Counted from the first letter of the stretch, positions 8,715 through 18,469 are shown. The stretch is DNA of 35,215 nt from Deltaproteobacteria bacterium (GCA_030665585.1 DAOUZN010000003.1:1-35215), one strand, 5' to 3'. Notes: generated from the letters alone by a model not told the origin. Translations and numbers: made by a program.

Positions 8715-9971
8715 ATGTCGTTTGAACTCTTTGTGGGCCTTCGGTACCTTCGGGCAAAACAGAGACAGGCCTTTATTTCAATCAACGCCTTGATATCTAT
8801 GGGAGGGGTCACGCTGGGCGTCATGGCTATGATGGTCGTGCTGGCGGTCATGACGGGGTTCAGCGTGGATATCAAATCAAAAATCCTGGGGATGAATGCC
8901 CATGTCCGCGTCATGAACCGAAGTGGCAAGCTGGAAGGGTATGGAGACGTCATGAGAAAAATTGAGGCCGTGGACGGCGTAGAGGCTGCAGCCCCTTTCA
9001 TTCACAGTCAGGTCATGCTTCGCAGCGGATCTTACGTTTCGGGCGCTATCTTGAAAGGCGTTGATCCTTCGCGGGCCGGACAGGTGTTGGATTTGGAAAA
9101 GAGTATGAAGGCAGGCGACTTACAAGCATTGGCGAACGGGAACGGGCCACGGACTGAAGGAGGCAAAGCCGTGCGTCCCGGGATTATCTTGGGAAAGGAG
9201 CTTGCCAGACTGCTCATGGCGAACCCAGGGGACGAACTATACGTGATCTCACCTTCGAGCGGAAGCCTTACACCGATTGGCGGTCGCGTCCCTCATATGA
9301 AAAAATTTAGAGTCGTGGGCCTTTTTGACTCGGGCATGTATGACTACGACACGTCTTTTGCCTATGTTTGCCTTGAATCAGCGCAGCAACTGTTAAGGCT
9401 CCCACGATCAGTCAATGGCATAGAAGTCAAGGTCAATGACATCTATGGTGTTCATCACATCTCTGAGGCCATCCTGGAGACCTTGGGGCCTGGTTACTGG
9501 ACTCAGGATTGGATGCAGATGAACAAGAATTTTTTTTCGGCCTTGAAACTGGAGAAGACGGTGATGTTTATTATCCTGGTGTTGATTATTCTAGTGGCTG
9601 CTTTCAACATTATCAGCACGCTGATGATGATGGTCATGGATAAGACCAAGGAAATTGCCATCCTTAAATCTATGGGTGCCAGGGGAAAGAACATCATGAC
9701 CATCTTCATGTTGGATGGTCTGATCATAGGCTTGGTGGGGACTGTGCTTGGCTTGATTGGGGGAGGCTTGCTTTGTTGTTTGTTGACGCGCTATGAATTT
9801 GTGAAGCTTCCGAGCGATGTCTACTACATTTCTACACTCCCTGTTAGAGTTCAATTGCTGGACGTGACTCTGATAGCCCTGTCGGCCGTAGCCATCAGCT
9901 TCTTGGCTACCCTCTATCCATCGTATCAGGCATCCAAGTTGGACCCAGCTGCAGCCATCAGATATGAATAG
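8715..9971 (+). CDS. lolC: Lipoprotein-releasing ABC transporter permease (LolC/LolE family)
   Basis: FVGLRYLRAKQRQAFISINALISMGGVTLGVMAMMVVLAVMTGF N-terminus and the FtsX-like C-terminal TM domain; followed by LolD. Confidence 0.94.
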   Translation: MSFELFVGLRYLRAKQRQAFISINALISMGGVTLGVMAMMVVLAVMTGFSVDIKSKILGMNAHVRVMNRSGKLEGYGDVMRKIEAVDGVEAAAPFIHSQVMLRSGSYVSGAILKGVDPSRAGQVLDLEKSMKAGDLQALANGNGPRTEGGKAVRPGIILGKELARLLMANPGDELYVISPSSGSLTPIGGRVPHMKKFRVVGLFDSGMYDYDTSFAYVCLESAQQLLRLPRSVNGIEVKVNDIYGVHHISEAILETLGPGYWTQDWMQMNKNFFSALKLEKTVMFIILVLIILVAAFNIISTLMMMVMDKTKEIAILKSMGARGKNIMTIFMLDGLIIGLVGTVLGLIGGGLLCCLLTRYEFVKLPSDVYYISTLPVRVQLLDVTLIALSAVAISFLATLYPSYQASKLDPAAAIRYE

Positions 9972-10653
9972 CCAGCAGCCATTGATCAGTGTGAGAGGCG
10001 TCCACAAGTCCTTCGTCACCAATGGCAACCGGGTGGACGTGTTGCGAGATGTGTCTTTAGATATTCAACAAGAGGAGATGGTTGCCATTGTCGGGGCCTC
10101 AGGGGTGGGCAAGTCGACCCTTCTGCATGTGCTGGGGACCCTGGAACGCCCAGACCGGGGAGAAGTCCTTTATCGAGGCAAGAACGTTTTCAGTTATGAT
10201 GATGAAAGATTGGCCTCTTTCCGCAACCAGACGATCGGGTTTGTATTCCAGTTTCACCACCTGCTGCCGGAATTTAATGCCCTGGAAAATACCATGATGC
10301 CCGCCCTGATCAAGGGCATGAGCGCTAAAGAGGCGTCTCAGCAGGCCGAAGCCATCCTGGTGCGGGTGGGCTTGCAGGATCGCTTCAGGCATCAGGTGGG
10401 CGAACTGTCAGGGGGGGAACAACAAAGGGTGGCGGTGGCTCGGTCTTTGGTGTTGAAACCGTTCGTCCTCTTGGCAGACGAGCCCACGGGCAATCTCGAT
10501 AGGAAGACCGGCGAAACCATCCATGATCTTTTAATGTCATTGAACCGTGATGACGGTATTACCGCTGTGATCGTGACCCACAACATGAAGTTGGCTGAAA
10601 GATTGTCCCGTCAGGTGACCCTGATTGACGGGCGGGCGGTGCCGGTGAATTGA
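9964..10653 (+). CDS. lolD: Lipoprotein-releasing ABC transporter ATP-binding protein
   Basis: Walker A GASGVGKSTLLHVLGTLERPDRG, signature LSGGEQQRVAVARSL, Walker B VLLADEPTGNLD; overlaps the permease end. Confidence 0.95.
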   Translation: MNSQQPLISVRGVHKSFVTNGNRVDVLRDVSLDIQQEEMVAIVGASGVGKSTLLHVLGTLERPDRGEVLYRGKNVFSYDDERLASFRNQTIGFVFQFHHLLPEFNALENTMMPALIKGMSAKEASQQAEAILVRVGLQDRFRHQVGELSGGEQQRVAVARSLVLKPFVLLADEPTGNLDRKTGETIHDLLMSLNRDDGITAVIVTHNMKLAERLSRQVTLIDGRAVPVN

Positions 10654-10683
10654 GTAGGGGTGAACCGCAAAAGCGAGCGCTTT

Positions 10684-10703
10684 CCCCGTAGCTTGCTGCG
10701 GGG
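10684..10703. repeat. Small hairpin CCCCGTAGC-TT-GCTGCGGGG
   Basis: 9-bp stem with one G-T wobble and 2-nt loop, in the lolD-bamA intergenic region. Confidence 0.7.
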
Positions 10704-10750
10704 TTAGCGAGCGTATCTAAAAAAGTCAGCGTTCCTTACGGTCGAAGATT

Positions 10751-10770
10751 CCCTGTAGCTTGCTACAGGG
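10751..10770. repeat. Small hairpin CCCTGTAGC-TT-GCTACAGGG
   Basis: Perfect 9-bp stem with 2-nt loop and flanking GAAG/CTTC, directly upstream of bamA; related to 10684-10703. Confidence 0.75.
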
Positions 10771-10794
10771 AGCTTCAATTGTCATGAGGTGTCT

Positions 10795-13440
10795 ATGTTG
10801 AGGCGATGGTTGGTCCCTTTTCTGATCTTGTTGCCGTTCCCAACCAGTCTCATCGCCCAAGAGACTGTGGAAGTGGTTGTTCTACCTTTTGAGGTCCAGG
10901 CCCCTGAAAGGGTTGAGACCTTGAAAGTCCAGATTCAAACGCTGCTTGCAAATGAACTCAAAGAGGAGGGCATCGTCGTCCTGGAATCGCCGCTGCCCCA
11001 TGAACCGCTGCTCAAGGCCGCGGAAGACACTGGCCTAAAGCATTTCCGCCGATTGGGGTCGGCTGTGGGGGCTGATTTTGTCATATGGGGAAGTCTGACC
11101 CAGGTGGGTCAACGTTACAGCCTGGATGCCAAGGTTGCAGAATCGTACGGGGAGAGGCCTCCAGAGGCCGTTTCTGCAGAAGGGGAACAGCTTGAGAACT
11201 TGCCCGATGGTGTTCGACGACTCGGGCGGGATATCAGTATGAAGATACTCAAGAGGGAACGGGTGGCGGAGGTGGTGATCACAGGGAACAAACGGATAGA
11301 AGCCGATGCCATCAAAAGGATCATCAAGACAAAGAAGGGTGACACCTATTCAGCCAAGTCCATCCAGGATGATGTGAAGTCCATCCATAAGATGGGCTAT
11401 TTTGACGACGTCCGCGTGGAGGCTGTCAGCACCCCTGAAGGAAAGGTGGTCACTTTTCGGGTGGCGGAGCTAGACACGATTCGAAACATCAGGTTCAGGG
11501 GCAACAAAAAGTTTGATGATGAGAAGCTCCAAGAAATGGTTCATATCAGACGGGGATCGGTCTTGAACGTCAACACGCTGCGTGGGGACCTGAAGGAGAT
11601 TGAGAAGCTTTACAAACAAAAGGGATACCATCATGTTGAAGTGACCTACGAGATCAAGCCTGTGGAAGAGAATCATGCTGATGTTGATTTTGTCATCGAA
11701 GAGGGTGACAAGGTTTTTGTCAAGGCCATTTCTTTTGAAGGGAACAGGGCCTATGATGACGACACGTTGAAGGACCTGATGAAGACGGAGGAGAAGGGGT
11801 TCTTGTCATGGTTGACGTCATCAGGGAATTTGGATCGCGAGGTCTTGGATCAAGATATATCTAAGATAGCTGCATACTACCACAATCACGGATATATTCA
11901 GGCCAAGGTTGCTGAGCCACAGATCACCTATGAGGGAGAGCGGATTCATATTGCCATCAAGGTAGAAGAGGGTCCCCAGTTCAAGGTGGGCAAAGTTGAT
12001 TTGGAAGGAGATCTGATTCACCCAAAGGAGGTATTGCTAAAGATGGGGATAAGGATTAACAAGGAAGAGGTCTACAACCGGGAGGTGATCAGAGAAGATA
12101 TCTTGGCTCTGGGGGACGTATACTCCGCTTCGGGTTACGCTTACCCAGACATCTCGCCGCGCATCGATCAGGACCTTAAGGCGTTTAAGGCCGATGTGAC
12201 CTATGTCATCCACAAGGGGCCCCTCGTTTATTTTGAAAAGATTATCATAGCCGGCAACACCAAGACCCGGGACAAGGTCATTCGAAGAGAGCTCGCCGTG
12301 CATGAGCAGGAACTCTTTAGCGGGAAGCGTTTGAAGAGGGGGGCACGAAACCTCTATCGCCTTGATTTTTTTGAAGACGTCAAGATAAACAATACTAAGG
12401 GGAGCGCCGATGACAAAATGATTCTCAAGATCGATGTCACGGAAAAACCAACCGGCGCATTCAGCTTTGGCGGTGGCTACAGTTCTGTGGACGACGCGTT
12501 CGGCATGGCTTCCATTTCACAGAGAAACTTTCTGGGAAAAGGGCAGACCTTAAACCTCAGGGCTCAGGTGGGCGGGAGGACTACCACTTACACATTCAGC
12601 TTCACTGAACCATGGGTTTTTGATACGCGGCTTACAGGCGGCTTTGATCTTTACAATTGGAACCGGGACTATGATACCTATGACAAGGAGAGCGTGGGGG
12701 GAACCCTTCGAGGTAGCTATCCGATTTTTGATTATACCCGGCTTTCTTTGTCTTATAACTATGATGAGAGTGACATCACAAATCTTTCGTATGATGCCTC
12801 CTCGGCGATCCGGGACCTCGAGGGGAGCAACGTGGCCAACACGGTGACAAGCATTGTGCGACGAGATTCGAGGGACCGGGTTTTCCAGACTACACGAGGC
12901 TCGGATAACAGCATCACGGTGGAGCACGCAGGGACGCCTTTTGGTGGAGATATTGGGTTTACCAAGTATGTTGGGGATTCTGGATGGTATTTCCCCCTTT
13001 TCTGGGGTACGGTTGGCATGTTACATGGCCGCGTTGGCTTTATCCATGGAGACCCCGTTGGCGATGAGCCTGTGTGGGAACGTTTTTACTTGGGTGGCAT
13101 GGGCTCGGTGCGGGGTTATGAATGGCGAGACATCAGTCCCAGGGACCCGGAAACAGGGGATGAGATAGGCGGGAACAAGATGTTACAGTTTAATGTCGAA
13201 TTTCTGTTTCCCATCATAAAAAAGGCAGGACTGCAGGGTGTTCTTTTCTACGATACAGGAAACGCCTATGACAATGGAGAAGACTTAGAGCTCGGGGTGC
13301 TAAGAAGGAGCGCAGGCTATGGTGTCCGATGGTATTCACCGATGGGGCCTATCCGTATGGAGTACGGCTACATTTTGGATGATGAACAGGGTCAGAAAGG
13401 TGAAGGGGGCTGGGAGTTTACCATGGGGTCAGCGTTTTGA
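10795..13440 (+). CDS. bamA: Outer membrane protein assembly factor BamA, with an extra N-terminal TolB-N/FlgO-like domain
   Basis: Successive POTRA-like repeats (VAEVVITGNKRIEADAIKRIIKTKKGDTYS..., IRNIRFRGNKKFDDEKLQEM..., VKAISFEGNRAYDDDTLKDLM...) and a C-terminal Omp85 barrel ending in ...EFTMGSAF. N-terminal signal peptide, then VEVVVLPFEVQ...GADFVIWGSLTQVG. The track start at GTG 10789 is 2 codons upstream. Confidence 0.95.
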   Translation: MLRRWLVPFLILLPFPTSLIAQETVEVVVLPFEVQAPERVETLKVQIQTLLANELKEEGIVVLESPLPHEPLLKAAEDTGLKHFRRLGSAVGADFVIWGSLTQVGQRYSLDAKVAESYGERPPEAVSAEGEQLENLPDGVRRLGRDISMKILKRERVAEVVITGNKRIEADAIKRIIKTKKGDTYSAKSIQDDVKSIHKMGYFDDVRVEAVSTPEGKVVTFRVAELDTIRNIRFRGNKKFDDEKLQEMVHIRRGSVLNVNTLRGDLKEIEKLYKQKGYHHVEVTYEIKPVEENHADVDFVIEEGDKVFVKAISFEGNRAYDDDTLKDLMKTEEKGFLSWLTSSGNLDREVLDQDISKIAAYYHNHGYIQAKVAEPQITYEGERIHIAIKVEEGPQFKVGKVDLEGDLIHPKEVLLKMGIRINKEEVYNREVIREDILALGDVYSASGYAYPDISPRIDQDLKAFKADVTYVIHKGPLVYFEKIIIAGNTKTRDKVIRRELAVHEQELFSGKRLKRGARNLYRLDFFEDVKINNTKGSADDKMILKIDVTEKPTGAFSFGGGYSSVDDAFGMASISQRNFLGKGQTLNLRAQVGGRTTTYTFSFTEPWVFDTRLTGGFDLYNWNRDYDTYDKESVGGTLRGSYPIFDYTRLSLSYNYDESDITNLSYDASSAIRDLEGSNVANTVTSIVRRDSRDRVFQTTRGSDNSITVEHAGTPFGGDIGFTKYVGDSGWYFPLFWGTVGMLHGRVGFIHGDPVGDEPVWERFYLGGMGSVRGYEWRDISPRDPETGDEIGGNKMLQFNVEFLFPIIKKAGLQGVLFYDTGNAYDNGEDLELGVLRRSAGYGVRWYSPMGPIRMEYGYILDDEQGQKGEGGWEFTMGSAF

Positions 13441-13483
13441 GTTAGTGGTCCGTGAGACATGACAAAAAAAAGGAGGTTTTTTC

Positions 13484-14056
13484 ATGAAGATGCGTCGTAT
13501 GTTTTTGACCTTTACCCTTTGTCTGTTTGGTTTAAGCGGCGTTGTTTACGGGGCGGAGGTGGCGAAGATAGGAATTATCGATTTCCAGCGCGTGATCGAC
13601 ACGTCAAACCCCGGCAAGCGGTCTGCTGTTGAGATCAAGAGTCAAGGCAAGAAGATGGAAGAGACCCTGAAAAAGAAAGAAGCCGAGGTTCAAGAGCTAA
13701 AGAAGAGCCTGGAGCAGAAGGCCCTCGTCATGAGCAAAGAGGCCCGTGAGGAAAAGGAGCGGGAACTGCGGATCAGGGCCAACGATTTTCAATCTCTCAG
13801 AAAACGGTACCTGGACGCCTTAAAGGAGGTAAACCTTAAACTTTCCAATAGGATCAAGAAAGATGTTTTTGGAATCGTTGAAGAGATGGGAAAGGATGGG
13901 GGCTACTTACTCATCCTTGAACGCCGGGTGGGGGGTGTGGTCTATGCCCCCAATGCGATTGACATGACGGACAAGGTGATAGAAGCGTATAATGCCCTGG
14001 ATGCGAAACGTCTCAAGAAGGAGGCGTCAAAGTCAGGATCGAAGAACAAGCCATAG
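13484..14056 (+). CDS. skp: Periplasmic chaperone Skp/OmpH family
   Basis: Signal peptide, AKIGIIDFQRVIDTSNPGK and a long charged coiled coil; located between bamA and lpxD; SD AAGGAGG. Confidence 0.92.
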   Translation: MKMRRMFLTFTLCLFGLSGVVYGAEVAKIGIIDFQRVIDTSNPGKRSAVEIKSQGKKMEETLKKKEAEVQELKKSLEQKALVMSKEAREEKERELRIRANDFQSLRKRYLDALKEVNLKLSNRIKKDVFGIVEEMGKDGGYLLILERRVGGVVYAPNAIDMTDKVIEAYNALDAKRLKKEASKSGSKNKP

Positions 14057-14117
14057 GGGGAACCGTGAAGGCGAATGGGGGATCAATCTGCAAGTGACGA
14101 ATGACGAATAAGGAAGC

Positions 14118-15140
14118 ATGGAACTGCCTATACATAAAATTGCAGCACTTGTTGATGGCGAGGTCGTGGGAGATGTCGATCGCGTCATTCGGGGTGTTGC
14201 TGGATTTGATGAGGCCGGCCCCGATGACATCACCTTTGCCACATCTCCAGAGTATAGGCAACGGATTGATGAGACCGGTGCCGCGGCAGTCATAGTCCCG
14301 TTTGAGGTTCGCCAATCCGAGAAGATCCTTGTGCGGGTTGAGAATCCCTATTTGGCCTTGGCAAAGGTGTCCAGCTTGTTCCATGGCGTTTTCCAGCCCG
14401 GGGCTGGTATCAGCCAACAGGCCTGGGTGGGCGACAACTTCAGGGGCGGCAAAGCCATCTCCGTATATCCGGGCGTGTTTATTGGAGACGACGTGACGCT
14501 GGGTGACCGTGTGACCTTGCATCCCGGCGTCGTGGTTGGTGAGGGCGTTGAGATGGGAGATGATGTCACGGTGCATCCCAACGCATCCGTTCTGGAACGT
14601 TGCCGAATCGGAAGCAGGGTTTTGATCCATGCGGGTTCTGTGATCGGCAGCGATGGCTTTGGCTTCGCGTCGGATGGAAATCAGTACCACAAGATTCCCC
14701 AGATCGGTATCGTCCAGATCGATGATGATGTGGAGATCGGGGCTTGTAACACGATCGACCGGGCCACGTTTGGACGAACCTGGATCAAGCGGGGTGTGAA
14801 GACAGATAATCTGGTTCACATTGCGCACAATGTGGTCGTGGGCGAGGATACGGTCCTTGTTGCCCAAGTAGGCATATCAGGCAGCGTGACGATTGGAAAC
14901 CGTGCCATCTTGGCGGGCCAGGCAGGGGTGGCACAACATGTCACCATTGGTCACCGTGTCACGGTCGGAGGCCAATCAGGGATTGTCAAGTCCATACCCG
15001 AGGGTCAGATTGTTTCCGGCTGTCCGGCCATGCCCCATCGGCTGTGGTTGAAAGCCTCGAATATCATACCCAAACTCCCGGATATGAAAAAGAAGCTGAA
15101 CGAGTTAGAGAGGCGAATTGAGAAACTGGAGAAGGCATAG
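14118..15140 (+). CDS. lpxD: UDP-3-O-acylglucosamine N-acyltransferase
   Basis: Left-handed beta-helix hexapeptide repeats, VIGSDGFGFASDGNQYHKIPQIGIVQIDDDVEIGACNTIDRATFG. Confidence 0.96.
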   Translation: MELPIHKIAALVDGEVVGDVDRVIRGVAGFDEAGPDDITFATSPEYRQRIDETGAAAVIVPFEVRQSEKILVRVENPYLALAKVSSLFHGVFQPGAGISQQAWVGDNFRGGKAISVYPGVFIGDDVTLGDRVTLHPGVVVGEGVEMGDDVTVHPNASVLERCRIGSRVLIHAGSVIGSDGFGFASDGNQYHKIPQIGIVQIDDDVEIGACNTIDRATFGRTWIKRGVKTDNLVHIAHNVVVGEDTVLVAQVGISGSVTIGNRAILAGQAGVAQHVTIGHRVTVGGQSGIVKSIPEGQIVSGCPAMPHRLWLKASNIIPKLPDMKKKLNELERRIEKLEKA

Positions 15141-15164
15141 AAAGTTGTTTGAGAGGAATGAGAC

Positions 15165-15611
15165 GTGGAAGTAGTATATGACATTCGAAAGATCATGGCG
15201 TTCTTGCCTCATCGGTATCCCTTTATTTTGGTTGATCGGATTGTGGAAATCGTACCCCATAAACGTATCGTCGGCCTCAAGAATGTGACCATGAATGAGC
15301 CGTTTTTCCAGGGACACTTCCCAGGAACGCCCGTCATGCCAGGGGTGCTGATTGTTGAAGCCATGGCCCAGGCAGGAGGTATCCTCGTTAATGTTTCTCG
15401 TTCGGAGGAGCAGCCGACAGAACTGATCTATTTCATGGGTATTGATAAGGCCCGTTTCAGAAAGCCTGTGATTCCAGGAGACCAACTCGTCCTTGATATA
15501 CTCTGGACTAAAAGGCGCGCAAACGTTTCCAAGATGAGCGGCAAGGCAACCGTGGATGGGACGCTGGTTGCGGAGGCTGAGGTCATGGCTATGACGGGAG
15601 AAAAGCCATGA
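15165..15611 (+). CDS. fabZ: 3-hydroxyacyl-ACP dehydratase FabZ
   Basis: [46 protein letters not shown]. Confidence 0.97.
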   Translation: MEVVYDIRKIMAFLPHRYPFILVDRIVEIVPHKRIVGLKNVTMNEPFFQGHFPGTPVMPGVLIVEAMAQAGGILVNVSRSEEQPTELIYFMGIDKARFRKPVIPGDQLVLDILWTKRRANVSKMSGKATVDGTLVAEAEVMAMTGEKP

Positions 15612-16381
15612 TACATCCCACGGCTGTGGTCGATTCCAGGGCTAAGATAGATTCTGATGTTGAAATCGGACCCTACGCTGTCATAGCCCGTGACGTCCAG
15701 ATACACGCCGGCACCATCATTGGTTCTCATGTGACCATTGACCAGGATACGACTATCGGTTCGGATTGTAAGATATTTCAGCATGCAGCCATAGGCGCCG
15801 TGCCTCAGGCTCTGAAATATCAAGGGGAAAGGACCTTCTTAAGGATCGGTCGTGGGACGACCATTCGAGAATTTGTGACGATTCACCGCGGAACCGCATT
15901 CGGCGGGGGGATGACCGAAATTGGAGAAGAGAATTTTCTGATGGCTTATACCCACATCGCCCATGATTGCTTTACGGGCCGAAAGGTGATCTTTGCCAAT
16001 GCGGCGAGCCTCGGTGGCCACATTAGGGTGGGAGATTGTGCGACGCTAGGTGCCTTTGTGGCGGTCCACCAATTTGTGCGAGTAGGAAATTATGCCTTTG
16101 TGGGAGCCATGAGCGGGGTGTCAAAAGACATTCCGCCCTACGTGCTTGCCTCGGGCTCACCCCGGGCAAAGCTTTACGGGCTGAACGTCATAGGGTTAAA
16201 GCGGCATGATTTTGTAAGGGAGACGATTGTTGCCCTCAAGAGGGCCTATCGTATCCTGTTTCGCTTTGGGTTGACCTTAAACGAAGCCATTGAAAGGGTC
16301 ACGGCGGAGGTGGATCAACTCCCAGAGATCGCTAATCTTCTGGCGTTTATCAAGTCCTCTGAGCGGGGGGTGACCAGATAG
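15608..16381 (+). CDS. lpxA: UDP-N-acetylglucosamine O-acyltransferase
   Basis: [37 protein letters not shown], LxA hexapeptide repeats, GLKRHDF; overlaps the fabZ stop. Confidence 0.97.
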   Translation: MIHPTAVVDSRAKIDSDVEIGPYAVIARDVQIHAGTIIGSHVTIDQDTTIGSDCKIFQHAAIGAVPQALKYQGERTFLRIGRGTTIREFVTIHRGTAFGGGMTEIGEENFLMAYTHIAHDCFTGRKVIFANAASLGGHIRVGDCATLGAFVAVHQFVRVGNYAFVGAMSGVSKDIPPYVLASGSPRAKLYGLNVIGLKRHDFVRETIVALKRAYRILFRFGLTLNEAIERVTAEVDQLPEIANLLAFIKSSERGVTR

Positions 16382-16418
16382 TCCCTCATCCCTGACCACC
16401 GTCTACTGACGAGTGACC

Positions 16419-17222
16419 ATGATCGAACGGATTGGACTCATTGCAGGGAGCGGGCAGTTCCCCATCATTTTTTCAAGGGCGGCAGCGAGAAAAGGCCTGA
16501 GGGTCTATGTGGTGGCCCATGAGGGAGAAACAGAGGCTCGTTTGGAAACCCTTGTGGAGGCGACAAAGTGGATCAAGCTCGGTCAACTGAAGCAACTCAT
16601 TGCATTCTTTAGGCACCATGGCGTGAAGGATGCCGTGATGGCGGGGGCCGTAACCAAGACCAAGATGTTTGCCGACGTGAGGCCGGATCTTAAGGCCCTG
16701 AAGGTCCTGGCCACGATGGACCACACGCAGGATGACGGTCTTTTGCGCGCGTTTGCAGGGGAGCTGGAAAAAGAAGGCATCACGATTCATGCCCCAACCT
16801 TTTTGGTGCCGGGCCTGTTGGCTTCGCAAGGATGCTGGACACGGCGCAGACCCTCCGTGTCGGAAATGGCTGATGTTCACTTCGGATGGCGCATCGTCAA
16901 GGAGATCGGAAAGCTCGATATTGGCCAGGCCGTCGTCGTTCGCAACGGGTCGGTGATGGCGGTGGAGGCGATTGATGGCACGGACGCCACCATCCGGCGG
17001 GGCGGAAAGCTCGGCAAGGAAAAAACGGTCGTTGTGAAGGCAAGCAAGCCCGGCCAGGACATGCGATTTGACATGCCGGCCGTCGGTGTTAAAACCATTG
17101 AGATCATGCGCGATGTTGGCGCCTCGGTCGTGGCTGTTGAGGCAGGCAAGACGTTGGCCTTTGACAAGGAAGAGATGGTCGCCCTTGCCGATGAGCATGG
17201 CATTGCCATCATAGGACTATAA
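16419..17222 (+). CDS. lpxI: UDP-2,3-diacylglucosamine diphosphatase LpxI
   Basis: IGLIAGSGQFPIIFSRAAARKGLRVYVVAHEGE..., GQAVVVRNGSVMAVEAIDGTDATIRRGG; located between lpxA and lpxB. Confidence 0.94.
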   Translation: MIERIGLIAGSGQFPIIFSRAAARKGLRVYVVAHEGETEARLETLVEATKWIKLGQLKQLIAFFRHHGVKDAVMAGAVTKTKMFADVRPDLKALKVLATMDHTQDDGLLRAFAGELEKEGITIHAPTFLVPGLLASQGCWTRRRPSVSEMADVHFGWRIVKEIGKLDIGQAVVVRNGSVMAVEAIDGTDATIRRGGKLGKEKTVVVKASKPGQDMRFDMPAVGVKTIEIMRDVGASVVAVEAGKTLAFDKEEMVALADEHGIAIIGL

Positions 17223-17234
17223 TCTGGGCGAGCT

Positions 17235-18209
17235 ATGAAACCATTACGTGTCGGAGTCATAGGGGTTGGATATCTCGGAAAGTTTCATGCCGAGAAATAT
17301 GCCCGCATGAAGGGCGTTGAGCTCGTGGGCGCGGTGGACGTCGTCGCTGAAAGGGCAGAACGTGTTGGAAAACGATTGGGGACCGAATCGTTTACCGATT
17401 ACAGGGATCTCATCGATCAAGTCGATGCCGTAAGCGTGGTTGTGCCCACGCCCCTTCATTTTCCCATTAGCCGTGATTTCTTGGAACATGGTGTCGACGT
17501 ATTGATCGAAAAGCCCATAGCACAGACGCTTGAAGAGGCGGAGGTCCTCATAGAGGTTGCTGCTTCCCGTGGCTTGGTGATCCAAGTGGGCCACCTGGAG
17601 CGATTCAATCCTGCTGTTGTCGCCCTGACCAACGTGATAGACCGACCCTTGTTTATAGAGTCTCACCGCTTGAGTGTTTTTAAGGAACGGGGGACCGAAG
17701 TAGACGTGGTTCTGGATCTCATGATTCATGACATTGATATCATATTAAGCCTTGTGAAGTCCCAACTGCAGCACATTCACGCAGCCGGGGTTCCGGTCAT
17801 ATCTTCACGTGTGGACATCGCCAACGCACGCTTGACGTTTGAAAACGGTTGTGTCGCCAATGTGACTGCCAGCCGTATTTCACTGAAGAATATGCGCAAG
17901 ATACGCATCTTTCAGAAGGACACATACGTTTCCGTAGATTATTCAAACCGCGACATTACCATCATCCGCAAAGATGGCCAGGGAATCGACCTTCCCATCC
18001 CGGGGATGTCCATGGAACGATCAATCTTTGAAAAAGCCGATGCCCTAGAGGCCGAGATCGGGTCATTTGTGGACGCGGTGAGGACTCGGCAGGCTCCATT
18101 GGTCTCAGGGCACGATGGGCGAAACGCTCTTGGTGTTGCCTTGGATATCATTGATCAGATTGAGGCAAGCAGGAAGAAGGTTCTGACGGAAGAGAGCCTG
18201 TTGAGCTAG
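17235..18209 (+). CDS. Gfo/Idh/MocA-family NAD(P)-dependent oxidoreductase
   Basis: Rossmann GVIGVGYLGKFHAEKYARM, VLIEKPIAQTLEEAE, VGHLERFNPAV. Confidence 0.92.
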   Translation: MKPLRVGVIGVGYLGKFHAEKYARMKGVELVGAVDVVAERAERVGKRLGTESFTDYRDLIDQVDAVSVVVPTPLHFPISRDFLEHGVDVLIEKPIAQTLEEAEVLIEVAASRGLVIQVGHLERFNPAVVALTNVIDRPLFIESHRLSVFKERGTEVDVVLDLMIHDIDIILSLVKSQLQHIHAAGVPVISSRVDIANARLTFENGCVANVTASRISLKNMRKIRIFQKDTYVSVDYSNRDITIIRKDGQGIDLPIPGMSMERSIFEKADALEAEIGSFVDAVRTRQAPLVSGHDGRNALGVALDIIDQIEASRKKVLTEESLLS

Positions 18210-18469
18210 TGCCGTGCGTGCCTCGTCTGTGGGTTGGGTCCTTTGTCAAGAATCTTTGCCGCAGACCGAACCTCGAAACAAGCCCCGAAACGACAACGAT
18301 TTCACGATACTGTTGCAGGTTCCAAGTTGGCTGCTCCCAGGGTTGGACGCACCCGAATGAATGCATTGAGACCTTTGAAAAACTGCTTCGCACTTATTCC
18401 TACGAACTTTTTGACCCATCTGCGGGCAGCCTTGGGCTCTTTACGGCCGGGCGAATCTACGGTTAGGTG

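Noticed and set aside
8593-8793. Small plus-strand ORF between lysS and lolC/E
   Set aside because: Overlaps the lolC start out of frame and has no motif; the region is better seen as a short intergenic gap.
14013-14867. 284-aa minus-strand ORF opposite lpxD
   Set aside because: Mirror ORF of the lpxD hexapeptide repeats; no recognisable protein motif, and lpxD is unambiguous on the plus strand.
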